From contig NZ_JAJQXX010000008.1 in NCBI RefSeq assembly GCF_028767025.1, forward strand, positions 62,001 through 126,000: a DNA stretch of 64,000 nt, written 5' to 3'. The translations under genes were made by a program, and so were the position numbers. Under the pieces are notes generated by a model. It did no database searches, had not been told where the DNA came from, and was given only the letters and a program-made list of their open reading frames with translations. Position 1 is the stretch's first letter; every line of letters starts with the position of its first letter. Origin of the DNA: Blautia sp. XA-2221 (GTDB lineage Bacteria > Bacillota > Clostridia > Lachnospirales > Lachnospiraceae). Shown piece by piece: positions 41,838 through 50,558 of this stretch.

Positions 41838-42839
41838 ATGGCTGGAAAATCCGGAAGAAGTATAAATAATGTACCAGAAAGTTCGGTAAAGCGAATGATT
41901 TTCTCCTGGGAGGGGATTCTGGTTCTGATTTTTATTGCCGTCAATATTTTCTGTGCAATGTTTTCTGAGTTTTACAATATCAGCAGTCTGCTTCGTCAGA
42001 TGCCGGTTTATCTGGCAGAGGTGTTTCTTATGCTCCCCATGGCCTATATTTTGGTTCTTGGTGAGATTGATATTTCTGTTGGTTCTATTGTGTGTCTGTC
42101 AGCGACTATGTGCTGCATTGTGTGCAACATGGATGCACCGTTTATTGTAGTAGTCCTTACCGGTCTTGCTGTGGGAACTCTGTGTGGCGCTATTAACGGA
42201 CTGATTCTTACAAAATTTACAGAGCTGCCTCCAATGATTGTTACACTGGCAACTCAGATTATTTTCCGTGGTATTGCAGAGATTATTTTGGGAAGCGGCG
42301 GAAGTATCACAATGACAAATCTGGATGGTTTCACTGCTATTGCAGGAAAAGTGGGGCAGGTTCCTTACATTCTGTTTCTGGTTGTGATCCTGTCTGTGAT
42401 CTTTGCCCTTGTTCTTGGAAAAAGCACTTTTGGACGAAGAGTATATGCTATTGGAACAAACCGACTGACCGCATATTATTCCGGCATTCATGTACAGAAG
42501 ATTCGCATGATTATTTATACAGTGATGGGAATGGTTTCCGGTCTCTGCGCTATCTTCCTTCTGTCATCATCTTTTGGAGCCAATACTACAACAGGAAACG
42601 GTTTTGAGATGGACGCTATTGCTATGGCAGTATTCGGAGGAATCTCCTCTACAGGCGGTAAAGGAAATATTGCAGGTGGTGTGATTGCGGCATTTATCAT
42701 CGTATGTCTCCGTGTCGGACTGGGACAGCAGAATGTGCATGCACAGGTAATCCTTCTTATTATCGGAGTTCTTCTGATTGCGGCAGTTGCTCTTCCAAAT
42801 ATTATCGGACAGCTCAGAAGAACTGCAAAAAGTAAATAA
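41838..42839 (+). CDS. rhaQ: Sugar ABC transporter permease, second subunit of probable rhamnose importer
   Basis: 333 aa polytopic protein of the same family: LPMAYILVLGEIDISVGSIV, FTELPPMIVTLATQIIFRGI, YYSGIHVQKIRMIIYTVMGM and EMDAIAMAVFGGISSTGGKG. Two bases after rhaP. The two distinct permeases match the RhaP/RhaQ (and LsrC/LsrD) pattern. Confidence 0.85.
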   Translation: MAGKSGRSINNVPESSVKRMIFSWEGILVLIFIAVNIFCAMFSEFYNISSLLRQMPVYLAEVFLMLPMAYILVLGEIDISVGSIVCLSATMCCIVCNMDAPFIVVVLTGLAVGTLCGAINGLILTKFTELPPMIVTLATQIIFRGIAEIILGSGGSITMTNLDGFTAIAGKVGQVPYILFLVVILSVIFALVLGKSTFGRRVYAIGTNRLTAYYSGIHVQKIRMIIYTVMGMVSGLCAIFLLSSSFGANTTTGNGFEMDAIAMAVFGGISSTGGKGNIAGGVIAAFIIVCLRVGLGQQNVHAQVILLIIGVLLIAAVALPNIIGQLRRTAKSK

Positions 42840-42991
42840 ACAATTGTAAAATTATGAAATATTGTTTTATGAAAGGTACTGCTTTTTCTGAGATGAGAGC
42901 AGTTCCATATAAAAATGCTGTAGTTTATGCAGCAGAAAAGTTACTGATTTCAGTAACCAAAAACTATATTATTCCAAGGGAGGAAAACAAA

Positions 42992-44017
42992 ATGAACAAA
43001 AAAGTTATCAGCGCACTTCTTTGTGGAGCAATGGTTTTCGGAGCAGCAACTCCAGTTATGGCTGAAGGTGCAGGAGATGGACAGAAGATAGCACTTGTTG
43101 GGAAATCGGCAGGTAATGCGTTTTTTGAGATTGCAGCGACTTCTTTTAAGGAGACGGTTGAAGCAGAAGGTGGAAAAGTAGAGGTTGTATATCCGGAAAC
43201 AGCGACTGCGGATGCTCAGATCAAAGTTCTTGACAACCTGATTTCCCAGGATTTTGACGCAATCTGTATTGCTGCAAATGATGTGAACGCTCTTCAGGCA
43301 AAACTGACAGAGGCAATGGATGCAGGAATCAAGGTATCTTCTTTTGACTCTGCGCCAAACAAAGACAGTCGTCAGGTATTTGTAAACCAGGCTGGTACTG
43401 TGGCGGTAGGGCAGGCTCTTATGGATGCTGTTCTTGATATTTCCGGAGGAGAAGGACAGTTCGCAATTCTTTCTGCCACATCTCAGGCCGCAAACCAGAA
43501 CGCATGGATTGACGCTATGAAGAAAATTATGGAAGAAGATGAAAAATACAGCAAACTGGAACTTGTAGAGGTTGCTTACGGTGATGACGAGCCACAGAAA
43601 TCTACAGATCAGACAGCAGCTCTTCTTCAGAACTATCCGGATCTGAAAGTTATCTGCGCGCCCACAACTGTTGGTATTGCAGCAGCTGCAAAATATCTTC
43701 AGGACAATGAATCCACATGTAAACTGACAGGTCTTGGCCTTCCCTCTGAAATGCTTGAATACACAGGCGATGACGATGCTCATTCCTGCCCGTACTTCTA
43801 TCTGTGGGATATGCAGGGTCTTGGAAAACTCAGCGCTTACACAACTATGGCACTTGTAAAGGGTGACATTACAGGCGCACTTGACGAGACATTTACAGCT
43901 GGCAATCTTGGCGATTATACAATCACGGAGGCTGACGACAAAGGAACAGAGATTGTTCTTGGCGAGCCGCTTCAGTTCACACCTGAGAACATTGAAGAGT
44001 ATGCAGAGCTGTACTAA
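42992..44017 (+). CDS. rhaS: RhaS-like rhamnose-binding protein of ABC importer
   Basis: 341 aa from ATG 42992, behind AAGGGAGG. Signal peptide of ~24 residues (CGAMVFGAATPVMA-EGA) without a proper lipobox. The mature part closely follows rhizobial RhaS: AANDVNALQAKLTEAMDAGI, KVSSFDSAPNKDSRQVFVNQ, FAILSATSQAANQNAWIDAM, AYGDDEPQKSTDQ and APTTVGIAAAAKYLQ. I therefore favour L-rhamnose as substrate; a related deoxysugar or autoinducer-2-like ligand is less likely. A 152-bp gap separates it from the permease gene. Confidence 0.85.
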   Translation: MNKKVISALLCGAMVFGAATPVMAEGAGDGQKIALVGKSAGNAFFEIAATSFKETVEAEGGKVEVVYPETATADAQIKVLDNLISQDFDAICIAANDVNALQAKLTEAMDAGIKVSSFDSAPNKDSRQVFVNQAGTVAVGQALMDAVLDISGGEGQFAILSATSQAANQNAWIDAMKKIMEEDEKYSKLELVEVAYGDDEPQKSTDQTAALLQNYPDLKVICAPTTVGIAAAAKYLQDNESTCKLTGLGLPSEMLEYTGDDDAHSCPYFYLWDMQGLGKLSAYTTMALVKGDITGALDETFTAGNLGDYTITEADDKGTEIVLGEPLQFTPENIEEYAELY

Positions 44018-44078
44018 AATAAAGCAATAGAAATAAGAAGCTTTTTTATACCAACTCATTTAAGAATCCTTTTTAAAG

Positions 44079-44108
44079 AGAGACGCTGTGAACCTGGCGT
44101 CTCTTTCT
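44079..44108 (+). terminator. Hairpin terminator after rhaS
   Basis: AGAGACGC pairs with GCGTCTCT, ten-base loop, followed by a T-rich stretch TTCTT. Moderate strength; some read-through into the AraC gene is possible. Confidence 0.65.
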
Positions 44109-44151
44109 TATATGTGTTATGATAAAGAAAATCAGCAGGAGGGGGCGGAAC

Positions 44152-45135
44152 ATGCAGCAGGCGCTTTTGGATCATTTAAGAAAAATAACAGAAGAAGAGC
44201 AGAGAATTCTTGATGGAGCGTCAGAGGTAGACCAGGGGTTGTATACATCAGGAACAGATTTTACTGTGGACAGTGCAAAAATGCTGGAAGAGGGAAAACT
44301 GATCGCAGTACGGACTCACACCAGATTTGTATATTTTCCGTCTCACAGGCATAATTTTATTGAGGTACTTTATGTATGTGAAGGTTCCCTTACTAATATC
44401 ATAGGGGGAAAGCAGGTAATTGTTGAGGCAGGGGAGCTTTTATTTCTGAATCAGTATACCAGGCACGAGATCCTTCCGGCAGAAAAAAATGATATCGCAA
44501 TTAATTTTATGATTCTCCCGGAATTTTTTGATGTGGCCTATTCGATGGCAGGAAGCAATAATATCCTTGCAGATTTTCTTGTAAATGTGCTGCGGCAGAA
44601 TGAAGAAAAGGGAGAGTATCTTCATTTTCGGGTGGCAGAAGTTTTGCAGATTCAGAATCTTCTAGAAAACATGATCTATTCACTGGTGACAGGCAGGGGA
44701 GATCAGAATCGGATCAATCAAACAACTATGGGACTGATTTTTCTGTATCTTCTGGATTCTGTCCAGTATGCAGAGATGAGAGTGCCGAATCAGTATGAAA
44801 ATATGATATCCATGACAACTCTGGATTATATCGAGCAGAATTATAAGACGGCTACCCTGACAGAGCTGTGCGTTAAGCTTCACCTGCCCATGCATGTACT
44901 CAGTAAAATGATCAAAAAGAACACAGGGTTCAATTTTAAGGAGCTCCTCCAGAGGAAACGGCTGAATAAGGCTGTGGAGCTGATGTGCGAGACAGATCTT
45001 CCGATCAGCGATATCATTGCGGCTGTGGGGTATGAGAATGGCAGCTATTTTCACCGTGTTTTCAGGGAAAAGTATCATGTGACGCCAAGGGCGTTCCGGG
45101 AAATAAACAGAAAACGGGAGAGTGTACGTTTATAG
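44152..45135 (+). CDS. AraC-family regulator with cupin domain
   Basis: 327 aa from ATG 44152, behind AGGAGGGGG. The cupin region (~50-135) contains RFVYFPSHRHNFIEVLYVCE and VEAGELLFLNQYTRHEILPA. The C-terminal helices are ATLTELCVKLHLPMHVLSKM and PISDIIAAVGYENGSYFHRV. It follows the RhaS gene in the same direction and resembles RhaR/RhaS-type sugar regulators in layout. It probably adjusts the rhamnose unit in addition to the two-component pair. Confidence 0.85.
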   Translation: MQQALLDHLRKITEEEQRILDGASEVDQGLYTSGTDFTVDSAKMLEEGKLIAVRTHTRFVYFPSHRHNFIEVLYVCEGSLTNIIGGKQVIVEAGELLFLNQYTRHEILPAEKNDIAINFMILPEFFDVAYSMAGSNNILADFLVNVLRQNEEKGEYLHFRVAEVLQIQNLLENMIYSLVTGRGDQNRINQTTMGLIFLYLLDSVQYAEMRVPNQYENMISMTTLDYIEQNYKTATLTELCVKLHLPMHVLSKMIKKNTGFNFKELLQRKRLNKAVELMCETDLPISDIIAAVGYENGSYFHRVFREKYHVTPRAFREINRKRESVRL

Positions 45136-45151
45136 GATTTTACAGATAGAG

Positions 45152-45200
45152 AAGGGGTATTACAAAATACATTAAAAAAATGTATTTTGTAATACCCCTT
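45152..45200. repeat. 21-bp perfect palindrome downstream of the AraC gene
   Basis: Arms 45152-45172 and 45180-45200 are exact inverted repeats (begin AAGGGGTATTACAAA) with loop TAAAAAA. It may act as a terminator for the AraC gene, but the following T content is weak and the arms are unusually long. The rest of the 434-bp gap 45136-45569 contains no convincing gene; the only other element seen is the tRNA terminator. Confidence 0.55.
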
Positions 45201-45536
45201 ATTAGATTTTACTTTATCTTTGGCAATAGAAAAAAGAAATGTCTCAAGAAATGTGGAATCCGGGAAACAGAGATTTCTGCAGATTCCGAAGATATTTATG
45301 TAATATCATTGGTGTTTCTTTTTCTGTATGTACCTGAAGTAAAATCTGTAATTATTTTATCATATTTTATATGGATAGAAAAGAATCGGTTTTGTAGAAA
45401 AAACAGAGACATAATTGTGCAAAATACACAAAAGCTAATATGAAATAATTGGAAAAGGATATGATTAGCATAAAAATGCTGAGTTTTGACTGTAGCTGAA
45501 GTAAAAATAGAAAAGATCAATGGGATTTAGGACAAC

Positions 45537-45567
45537 AAAAAATCCGAAACCTGAAGTTTCGGATTTT
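45537..45567 (-). terminator. Terminator of the tRNA operon
   Basis: AAAATCCGAAAC (45539-45550), loop, GTTTCGGATTTT (45556-45567): a 12-bp perfect stem that, read on the minus strand, ends in a run of T just after tRNA-Met. Confidence 0.85.
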
Positions 45568-45569
45568 AG

Positions 45570-45643
45570 TAGCGAGAGGGGGATTCGAACCCTCGACACT
45601 ACGGGTATGAACCGTATGCTCTAGCCAACTGAGCTATCTCGCC
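45570..45643 (-). tRNA. tRNA-Met (CAT), elongator
   Basis: 74 nt on the minus strand, starting GGCGAGATAGCTCAG. The anticodon loop holds CAT between stems TACGG and CCGTA. T-arm GAGGGTTCGAATCCCCC, acceptor ends GGCGAGA / TCTCGCT, discriminator A. CCA is not encoded. The acceptor stem differs from initiator tRNA (which begins CGCGGG), and the body matches Firmicute elongator Met. Confidence 0.95.
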
Positions 45644-45665
45644 ATGTCTGTTTATTCGGTTGTTA

Positions 45666-45738
45666 TGGGGCCTATAGGGCTCGAACCTATGACCCTCTGC
45701 TTGTAAGGCAGATGCTCTCCCAGCTGAGCTAAGACCCC
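45666..45738 (-). tRNA. tRNA-Val (TAC)
   Basis: 73 nt on the minus strand, starting GGGGTCTTAGCTCAGC. The anticodon loop CTTACAA sits between stems TCTGC and GCAGA, giving TAC (Val). T-arm ATAGGTTCGAGCCCTAT, discriminator A. CCA is not encoded. Upstream of tRNA-Met in one operon. Confidence 0.95.
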
Positions 45739-45793
45739 ATATCTGTTGTCTGTTCAGTGGAAGTTTTTTTCGTTTCCCTCAACCGACTTCGTT

Positions 45794-45822
45794 AGTATAT
45801 AACATATATATATAAATGTCAA
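45794..45822 (-). promoter_or_regulatory. Promoter of the tRNA operon
   Basis: On the minus strand TTGACA (45817-45822), 17 bp, TATACT (45794-45799): near-perfect sigma-A promoter, as expected for stable RNA. Confidence 0.85.
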
Positions 45823-45906
45823 CACTTTTTTTGAAAAAAATTTATTTTTATTTTTTTCGGGAATTTATGTGATATACAAAGGGTTTTAGAGATGCTAAAA
45901 AAGTTT

Positions 45907-45935
45907 TTGTATAGTAACTTTTTTCCTGCTATGGT
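45907..45935 (+). promoter_or_regulatory. Promoter of the deaminase gene
   Basis: TTGTAT, 17 bp, TATGGT, about 45 bp before the ATG at 45979. Confidence 0.5.
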
Positions 45936-45978
45936 AAAATACTGATGATTACAAACAGAATAAAGAAGGGGAGGAATT

Positions 45979-46446
45979 ATGACTGCTGATGAAGTATTTA
46001 TGAAAAAGGCCATTGAGCTTGCCGGGCTTGCTGTGGAGCATGGAAATGAACCTTTTGGTGCAGTTCTGGTAAAAGATGGAGAAACAGTATACACAAATGA
46101 AAATCAGATCTATACGGCAACAGATCCTACTTTTCATGCTGAGGCAGGATTGATCCGGCGTTTTTGCAAAGAAACAGGAATTACGGATTTAAGCGATTAT
46201 ACTCTGTATTCAAGCTGTGAGCCCTGTTTTATGTGCTGCGGAGCCATGGTATGGGTAAAACTCGGAAGGCTGGTGTATGGAGCAAGTGACAGAGATCTAT
46301 GTGAAATCCTGGGTGAGCAGGGGAATGACTGCGCAGATCTGGTATTTGAACGCTCACACTGGAAACCGGAAGTAACGTCAGGTGTTTTGCGGGAAGAAAG
46401 TATCCGGGTTCTGAAAGATTATTTTTCAGGACATCAGAAAGGATAA
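45979..46446 (+). CDS. Zinc-dependent nucleobase/nucleoside deaminase (guanine deaminase-like)
   Basis: 155 aa cytidine-deaminase-like fold. Zinc site: FHAEAGLIRR with the catalytic Glu, and SSCEPCFMCCGAM. NEPFGAVLVKDGE and the short length resemble bacterial guanine deaminases and TadA. It is unlikely to be TadA because the substrate-proximal motifs differ and the sequence is closer to GuaD. The exact base is unproven. Ribosome site GAAGGGGAGG. Confidence 0.75.
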   Translation: MTADEVFMKKAIELAGLAVEHGNEPFGAVLVKDGETVYTNENQIYTATDPTFHAEAGLIRRFCKETGITDLSDYTLYSSCEPCFMCCGAMVWVKLGRLVYGASDRDLCEILGEQGNDCADLVFERSHWKPEVTSGVLREESIRVLKDYFSGHQKG

Positions 46447-46587
46447 GATCAGGGGAGGATGTACATCAGCCGTTATAAAGTATCCGCATAAAATTTCCTC
46501 TGGGCATTTTTTCGTTTTTGTTGTATCATAATAATCGAATATGCCTGATTTCACAGGCAGTACAATAATCGAAAGGGGAATGGGACT

Positions 46588-47490
46588 GTGGGAAAGAAAA
46601 TGCTCTTTGTTTTTAACCCCAGGGCAGGCAAGGGAAAGATCAAAACCCATCTGCTGGATATTATTGATATTTTTAATAAGAATGATTATGAAGTGATCAT
46701 CCGCTCTACTCAGAAACCAAAGGATGCCTATGAGCAGGCAAAGGAGTATGCCAACGAGGTAGATTTGATCGTGTGCAGCGGAGGGGACGGAACTCTGGAT
46801 GAGGTAGTAACCGGGATCATGGAAAAAAAGAGTGATGTGCCTATTGGGTATATCCCTGCGGGAAGTACCAATGATTTTGCAAACAGTCTGTTTATGCCAA
46901 AGAATATGACAGAGGCGGCGTCCATGATCATGGAGGAAGAACTGTATCACTGTGATATCGGAAGATTCAACAACCAGACCTTTGCCTATGTGGCGGCGTT
47001 TGGACTTTTTACAGACGTATCTTACGAGACAGACCAGGATCTGAAAAACGTTCTGGGTCATGTTGCCTATATCCTGGAAGGGGTCAAAAGACTTTTTGAT
47101 ATCAAATCCTATCATATGAAAGTAAAATCTGAGGAAATCGAAGTAGAAGATGATTTTATGGTGGGAATGATCACAAACTCCAGATCTGTAGGAGGGTTCA
47201 AGAATCTTACAGGCAAAAATGTGGATATGAATGACGGACTTTTTGAGGTGACTCTGATCGTAAAACCAAAGAATCCTCTGGAGCTTCAGGAGATCATGAC
47301 GGCTCTTGTTATGGCTGAGGACAACACAGATCTTGTACATTCATTTAAAACAGGAAAAATTACAATAGAGGCAGAGGAAGCGGTACCGTGGACTCTGGAC
47401 GGCGAATTTGGCGGAAACCAGAAAACCGTAGAAATAGAAAACATGCATAAAGCACTGAATCTGTATTTAAAAAGTACAAAAAAGAATTAA
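46588..47490 (+). CDS. Diacylglycerol/lipid kinase (DgkB/YegS family)
   Basis: 300 aa, start GTG 46588 behind GAAAGGGGA. Nucleotide-binding motifs FVFNPRAGKGK and VCSGGDGTLDEVVTGIM are diagnostic, with YIPAGSTNDFANSL and a C-terminal WTLDGEFGG. It probably recycles diacylglycerol to phosphatidic acid in phospholipid and lipoteichoic acid metabolism. Cytoplasmic. Followed 35 bp on by glutamine synthetase, probably by chance. Confidence 0.88.
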   Translation: MGKKMLFVFNPRAGKGKIKTHLLDIIDIFNKNDYEVIIRSTQKPKDAYEQAKEYANEVDLIVCSGGDGTLDEVVTGIMEKKSDVPIGYIPAGSTNDFANSLFMPKNMTEAASMIMEEELYHCDIGRFNNQTFAYVAAFGLFTDVSYETDQDLKNVLGHVAYILEGVKRLFDIKSYHMKVKSEEIEVEDDFMVGMITNSRSVGGFKNLTGKNVDMNDGLFEVTLIVKPKNPLELQEIMTALVMAEDNTDLVHSFKTGKITIEAEEAVPWTLDGEFGGNQKTVEIENMHKALNLYLKSTKKN

Positions 47491-47524
47491 GTCAATCAAA
47501 CAGAAAACATAAAGGAGAAAGCTA

Positions 47525-49639
47525 ATGTCAGACTATACCAACGTAAAAGAACTCTTTGGATGTGATGTGTTCAATGATTCCGTTATGCAGGAGAGACTTC
47601 CCAAAAAGGTTTATAAAGATCTGAAAAAAACCATAGAAGAAGGAAAAGAGCTGTCTATGGAGATCGCGGATGTAGTTGCTCATGAAATGAAGGAATGGGC
47701 AATTGAAAAAGGGGCAACCCATTACAGCCACTGGTTCCAGCCGCTGACGGGAGTAACTGCGGAAAAACATGATGCTTTTATCACTGCTCCTATGGAAAAC
47801 GGAAAGGTTCTTTTAAGCTTTTCCGGCAAAGAGCTTATAAAAGGAGAACCGGATGCGTCTTCTTTTCCATCCGGCGGTCTGAGAGCTACTTTTGAGGCAA
47901 GAGGCTATACAGCCTGGGACTGCACTTCCCCTGCGTTTGTGCGTCATGATGCAGCAGGCGCCACACTGTGTATTCCAACCGCATTCTGTTCTTACACAGG
48001 AGAGGCACTGGATCAGAAAACTCCCCTTCTCCGTTCCATGGAGGCGGTAAATAAACAGGCTCTGAGACTGATCCGTCTTTTTGGAAATACTACATCAAAA
48101 AAGGTAACTCCGTCTGTAGGAGCAGAGCAGGAATATTTTCTTATAGATAAAGAAAAATGGCTTCAGAGAAAAGACCTGACTTACACGGGCAGAACTCTGT
48201 TCGGCGCAATGCCGCCAAAGGGCCAGGAGATGGACGATCATTATCTGGGAACCATTCGTCAGAGAGTTTCCGCATATATGAAAGAAGTCAATGAAGAGTG
48301 CTGGAAACTGGGAATCACTGCAAAAACCCAGCACAATGAAGTGGCTCCGGCTCAGCATGAGCTTGCGCCTATTTATGCCCCGGCCAATATCGCAGCAGAC
48401 CACAATCAGATGATGATGCGTATTCTGAAAAAAGTGGCAAGCCGCCATGGTCTGCGCTGTCTGCTTCATGAGAAACCTTTTGCAGGCGTCAATGGTTCCG
48501 GTAAGCACAACAACTGGTCTTTGACTACAGATGACGGGATCAATCTTCTGGAGCCGGGAAAAACACCTCATGAGAATATTCAGTTCCTCCTTGTTCTTAC
48601 CTGTATTCTGAAGGCAGTGGATATCCATGCAGATCTTCTCCGTGAATCTGCGGCAGATGTAGGAAACGATCACCGTCTGGGAGGAAACGAAGCGCCGCCG
48701 GCTGTTATTTCCGTATTTCTGGGAGAACAGCTGGAGGATGTGCTGGATCAGCTGATCAGTACAGGAATGGCAACTCACAGCAAAAAGGGAAGCAAGCTTC
48801 ACACAGGTGTAAAAACGCTTCCTGACTTTATGAAAGATGCCACAGACAGAAACAGAACTTCTCCTTTTGCCTTTACAGGAAATAAATTCGAGTTCCGTAT
48901 GGTAGGTTCAAGAGATTCTATTTCTGAATGTAATGTGGTTTTAAATACCATTGCAGCCCAGGCCTTCAAAGAAGCCTGCGACCGTCTGGAGGCAGCTCCT
49001 GATTTCGACCTGGCAGTCCATGATCTGATCAAGGAATATGCAACAGAGCATCAGAGAATCGTATTTAACGGAAACGGCTATGCTCCGGAGTGGGAGGAAG
49101 AGGCAAAACGCCGGGGACTTCCAATGCTTCCGTCCATGGTAGACGCTATTCCGGCTCTTACAACAGAGAAAGCAGTAGAGCTTTTTGAAACCTTCCATGT
49201 ATTTACAAAGGCAGAACTGGAATCCCGTGCGGAGATCCAGTATGAGATTTATGCAAAAGCCATTAATATTGAGGCAAAGACCATGCTGGATATTGCTACC
49301 AAGCAGATCATTCCGGCAGTGATCAAATATACTACGGTGCTTGCCCAGTCTGTAAACACAGTCCGTGCAGCAGCGGCAGTGGACGTCAGCGTACAGCTTG
49401 GACTTCTTACCAAATGCTCTGAGCGTCTTGCAAAGACAAACGAGGCTATGGAGAATCTGGCAGAGATGGTATCACGTATCGGAGAGTATTCGGAAGGAAG
49501 AGAACGTGCCGTATACTGCAGAGAAAAGGTAGTGACAGCCATGGAAGAGCTTCGCAGACCGGTGGATGAGCTGGAAATGCTGGTGGATAAGGAAATGTGG
49601 CCAATGCCTTCCTACGGCGATCTGATTTTTGAGGTGTAA
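47525..49639 (+). CDS. glnN: Glutamine synthetase type III
   Basis: 704 aa, the length of GSIII, which makes glutamine from glutamate, ammonia and ATP in a double-ring dodecamer. Typical motifs: [77 protein letters not shown] and [20 protein letters not shown]. Ribosome site AAAGGAG. The following AAA ATPase gene starts one base after its stop, suggesting cotranscription. Confidence 0.97.
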   Translation: MSDYTNVKELFGCDVFNDSVMQERLPKKVYKDLKKTIEEGKELSMEIADVVAHEMKEWAIEKGATHYSHWFQPLTGVTAEKHDAFITAPMENGKVLLSFSGKELIKGEPDASSFPSGGLRATFEARGYTAWDCTSPAFVRHDAAGATLCIPTAFCSYTGEALDQKTPLLRSMEAVNKQALRLIRLFGNTTSKKVTPSVGAEQEYFLIDKEKWLQRKDLTYTGRTLFGAMPPKGQEMDDHYLGTIRQRVSAYMKEVNEECWKLGITAKTQHNEVAPAQHELAPIYAPANIAADHNQMMMRILKKVASRHGLRCLLHEKPFAGVNGSGKHNNWSLTTDDGINLLEPGKTPHENIQFLLVLTCILKAVDIHADLLRESAADVGNDHRLGGNEAPPAVISVFLGEQLEDVLDQLISTGMATHSKKGSKLHTGVKTLPDFMKDATDRNRTSPFAFTGNKFEFRMVGSRDSISECNVVLNTIAAQAFKEACDRLEAAPDFDLAVHDLIKEYATEHQRIVFNGNGYAPEWEEEAKRRGLPMLPSMVDAIPALTTEKAVELFETFHVFTKAELESRAEIQYEIYAKAINIEAKTMLDIATKQIIPAVIKYTTVLAQSVNTVRAAAAVDVSVQLGLLTKCSERLAKTNEAMENLAEMVSRIGEYSEGRERAVYCREKVVTAMEELRRPVDELEMLVDKEMWPMPSYGDLIFEV

Positions 49640-49640
49640 T

Positions 49641-50558
49641 ATGGAAGAGTTGAGATTTCTGGAGGAGCAGCAGGTTTCTCCGGAACTGATCCGTCAGGTA
49701 GAAGACTTTCGGAATACCTATACCACAGATGAGGCTGCTGTTTACAGAATTGTGAAGCCCTCGATCCCCTTTTATGGAAAAGACATCCTGGAGATGGCCA
49801 TTGCAGGTCTTCTCCGGGGTGAAAATCTTCTTCTGACAGGACCGAAAGCAACAGGAAAAAATATCCTGGCAGAGAATCTTGCTTATATTTTCGGCAGACC
49901 TTCCTATAATGTATCCTTTCATGTAAATACCAACAGCGGCGACCTGATTGGAACAGATACATTTGTTGACAACGAAGTAAAGCTTCGTAAAGGAAGTATT
50001 TATCAGTGTGCGGAATTTGGCGGTTTTGGAATCCTGGATGAGATCAATATGGCGAAAAATGATGCGGTATCTGTACTTCATGCGACCCTTGATTACCGCC
50101 GCTCCATTGATGTTCCGGGTTATGACAGAATTGACCTCCATCCGGCAGCCAGATTTATCGGAACCATGAATTATGGATATGCAGGAACAAAAGAACTGAA
50201 TGAAGCTCTTGTTTCCCGTTTCCTGGTGATCGATATGCCGGCTCAGACAGAGGATTCTCTGAAGTTTATTTTTGATCAGATGTTTCCAGGCGCCAGAGCA
50301 TCGGCGATAGAACAGTTTGCCGGTGTCTTTCTGGATCTTCAGAAAAAAGCCATGAATAGTGAGATTTCCACAAAGCCTCTGGATCTCAGAGGACTTCTGG
50401 CAGCCATGAAGATCGTAGATACAGGACTTTCTCCCTGGCAGGCGGTGCAGATGGGCGTGATCAACAAAACTTTTGACGTTTTTGAAAAAGAGATCGTGGA
50501 GGATGTAGTGAGAACCCGTATTCCACGGGAATGGACAAAAGAGGATGTCTATGAATAA
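49641..50558 (+). CDS. MoxR-family AAA+ ATPase
   Basis: 305 aa from ATG 49641. Walker A GPKATGKN (~residues 63-70), Walker B in GFGILDEINMAKNDAV, sensor motif RFIGTMNYGYAGTKELNEAL and VSRFLVIDMP. Such ATPases work with VWA-domain partners as chaperones that insert metals or remodel enzymes (CbbQ/NorQ type). The VWA gene follows with an overlap. Possible client: the adjacent glutamine synthetase, an inference from position only. Confidence 0.88.
   Translation: MEELRFLEEQQVSPELIRQVEDFRNTYTTDEAAVYRIVKPSIPFYGKDILEMAIAGLLRGENLLLTGPKATGKNILAENLAYIFGRPSYNVSFHVNTNSGDLIGTDTFVDNEVKLRKGSIYQCAEFGGFGILDEINMAKNDAVSVLHATLDYRRSIDVPGYDRIDLHPAARFIGTMNYGYAGTKELNEALVSRFLVIDMPAQTEDSLKFIFDQMFPGARASAIEQFAGVFLDLQKKAMNSEISTKPLDLRGLLAAMKIVDTGLSPWQAVQMGVINKTFDVFEKEIVEDVVRTRIPREWTKEDVYE

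Noticed and set aside
45180-45443. Possible 87-residue protein after the AraC gene
   Set aside because: Starts within the arm of the 21-bp palindrome, no ribosome site, low-complexity sequence.
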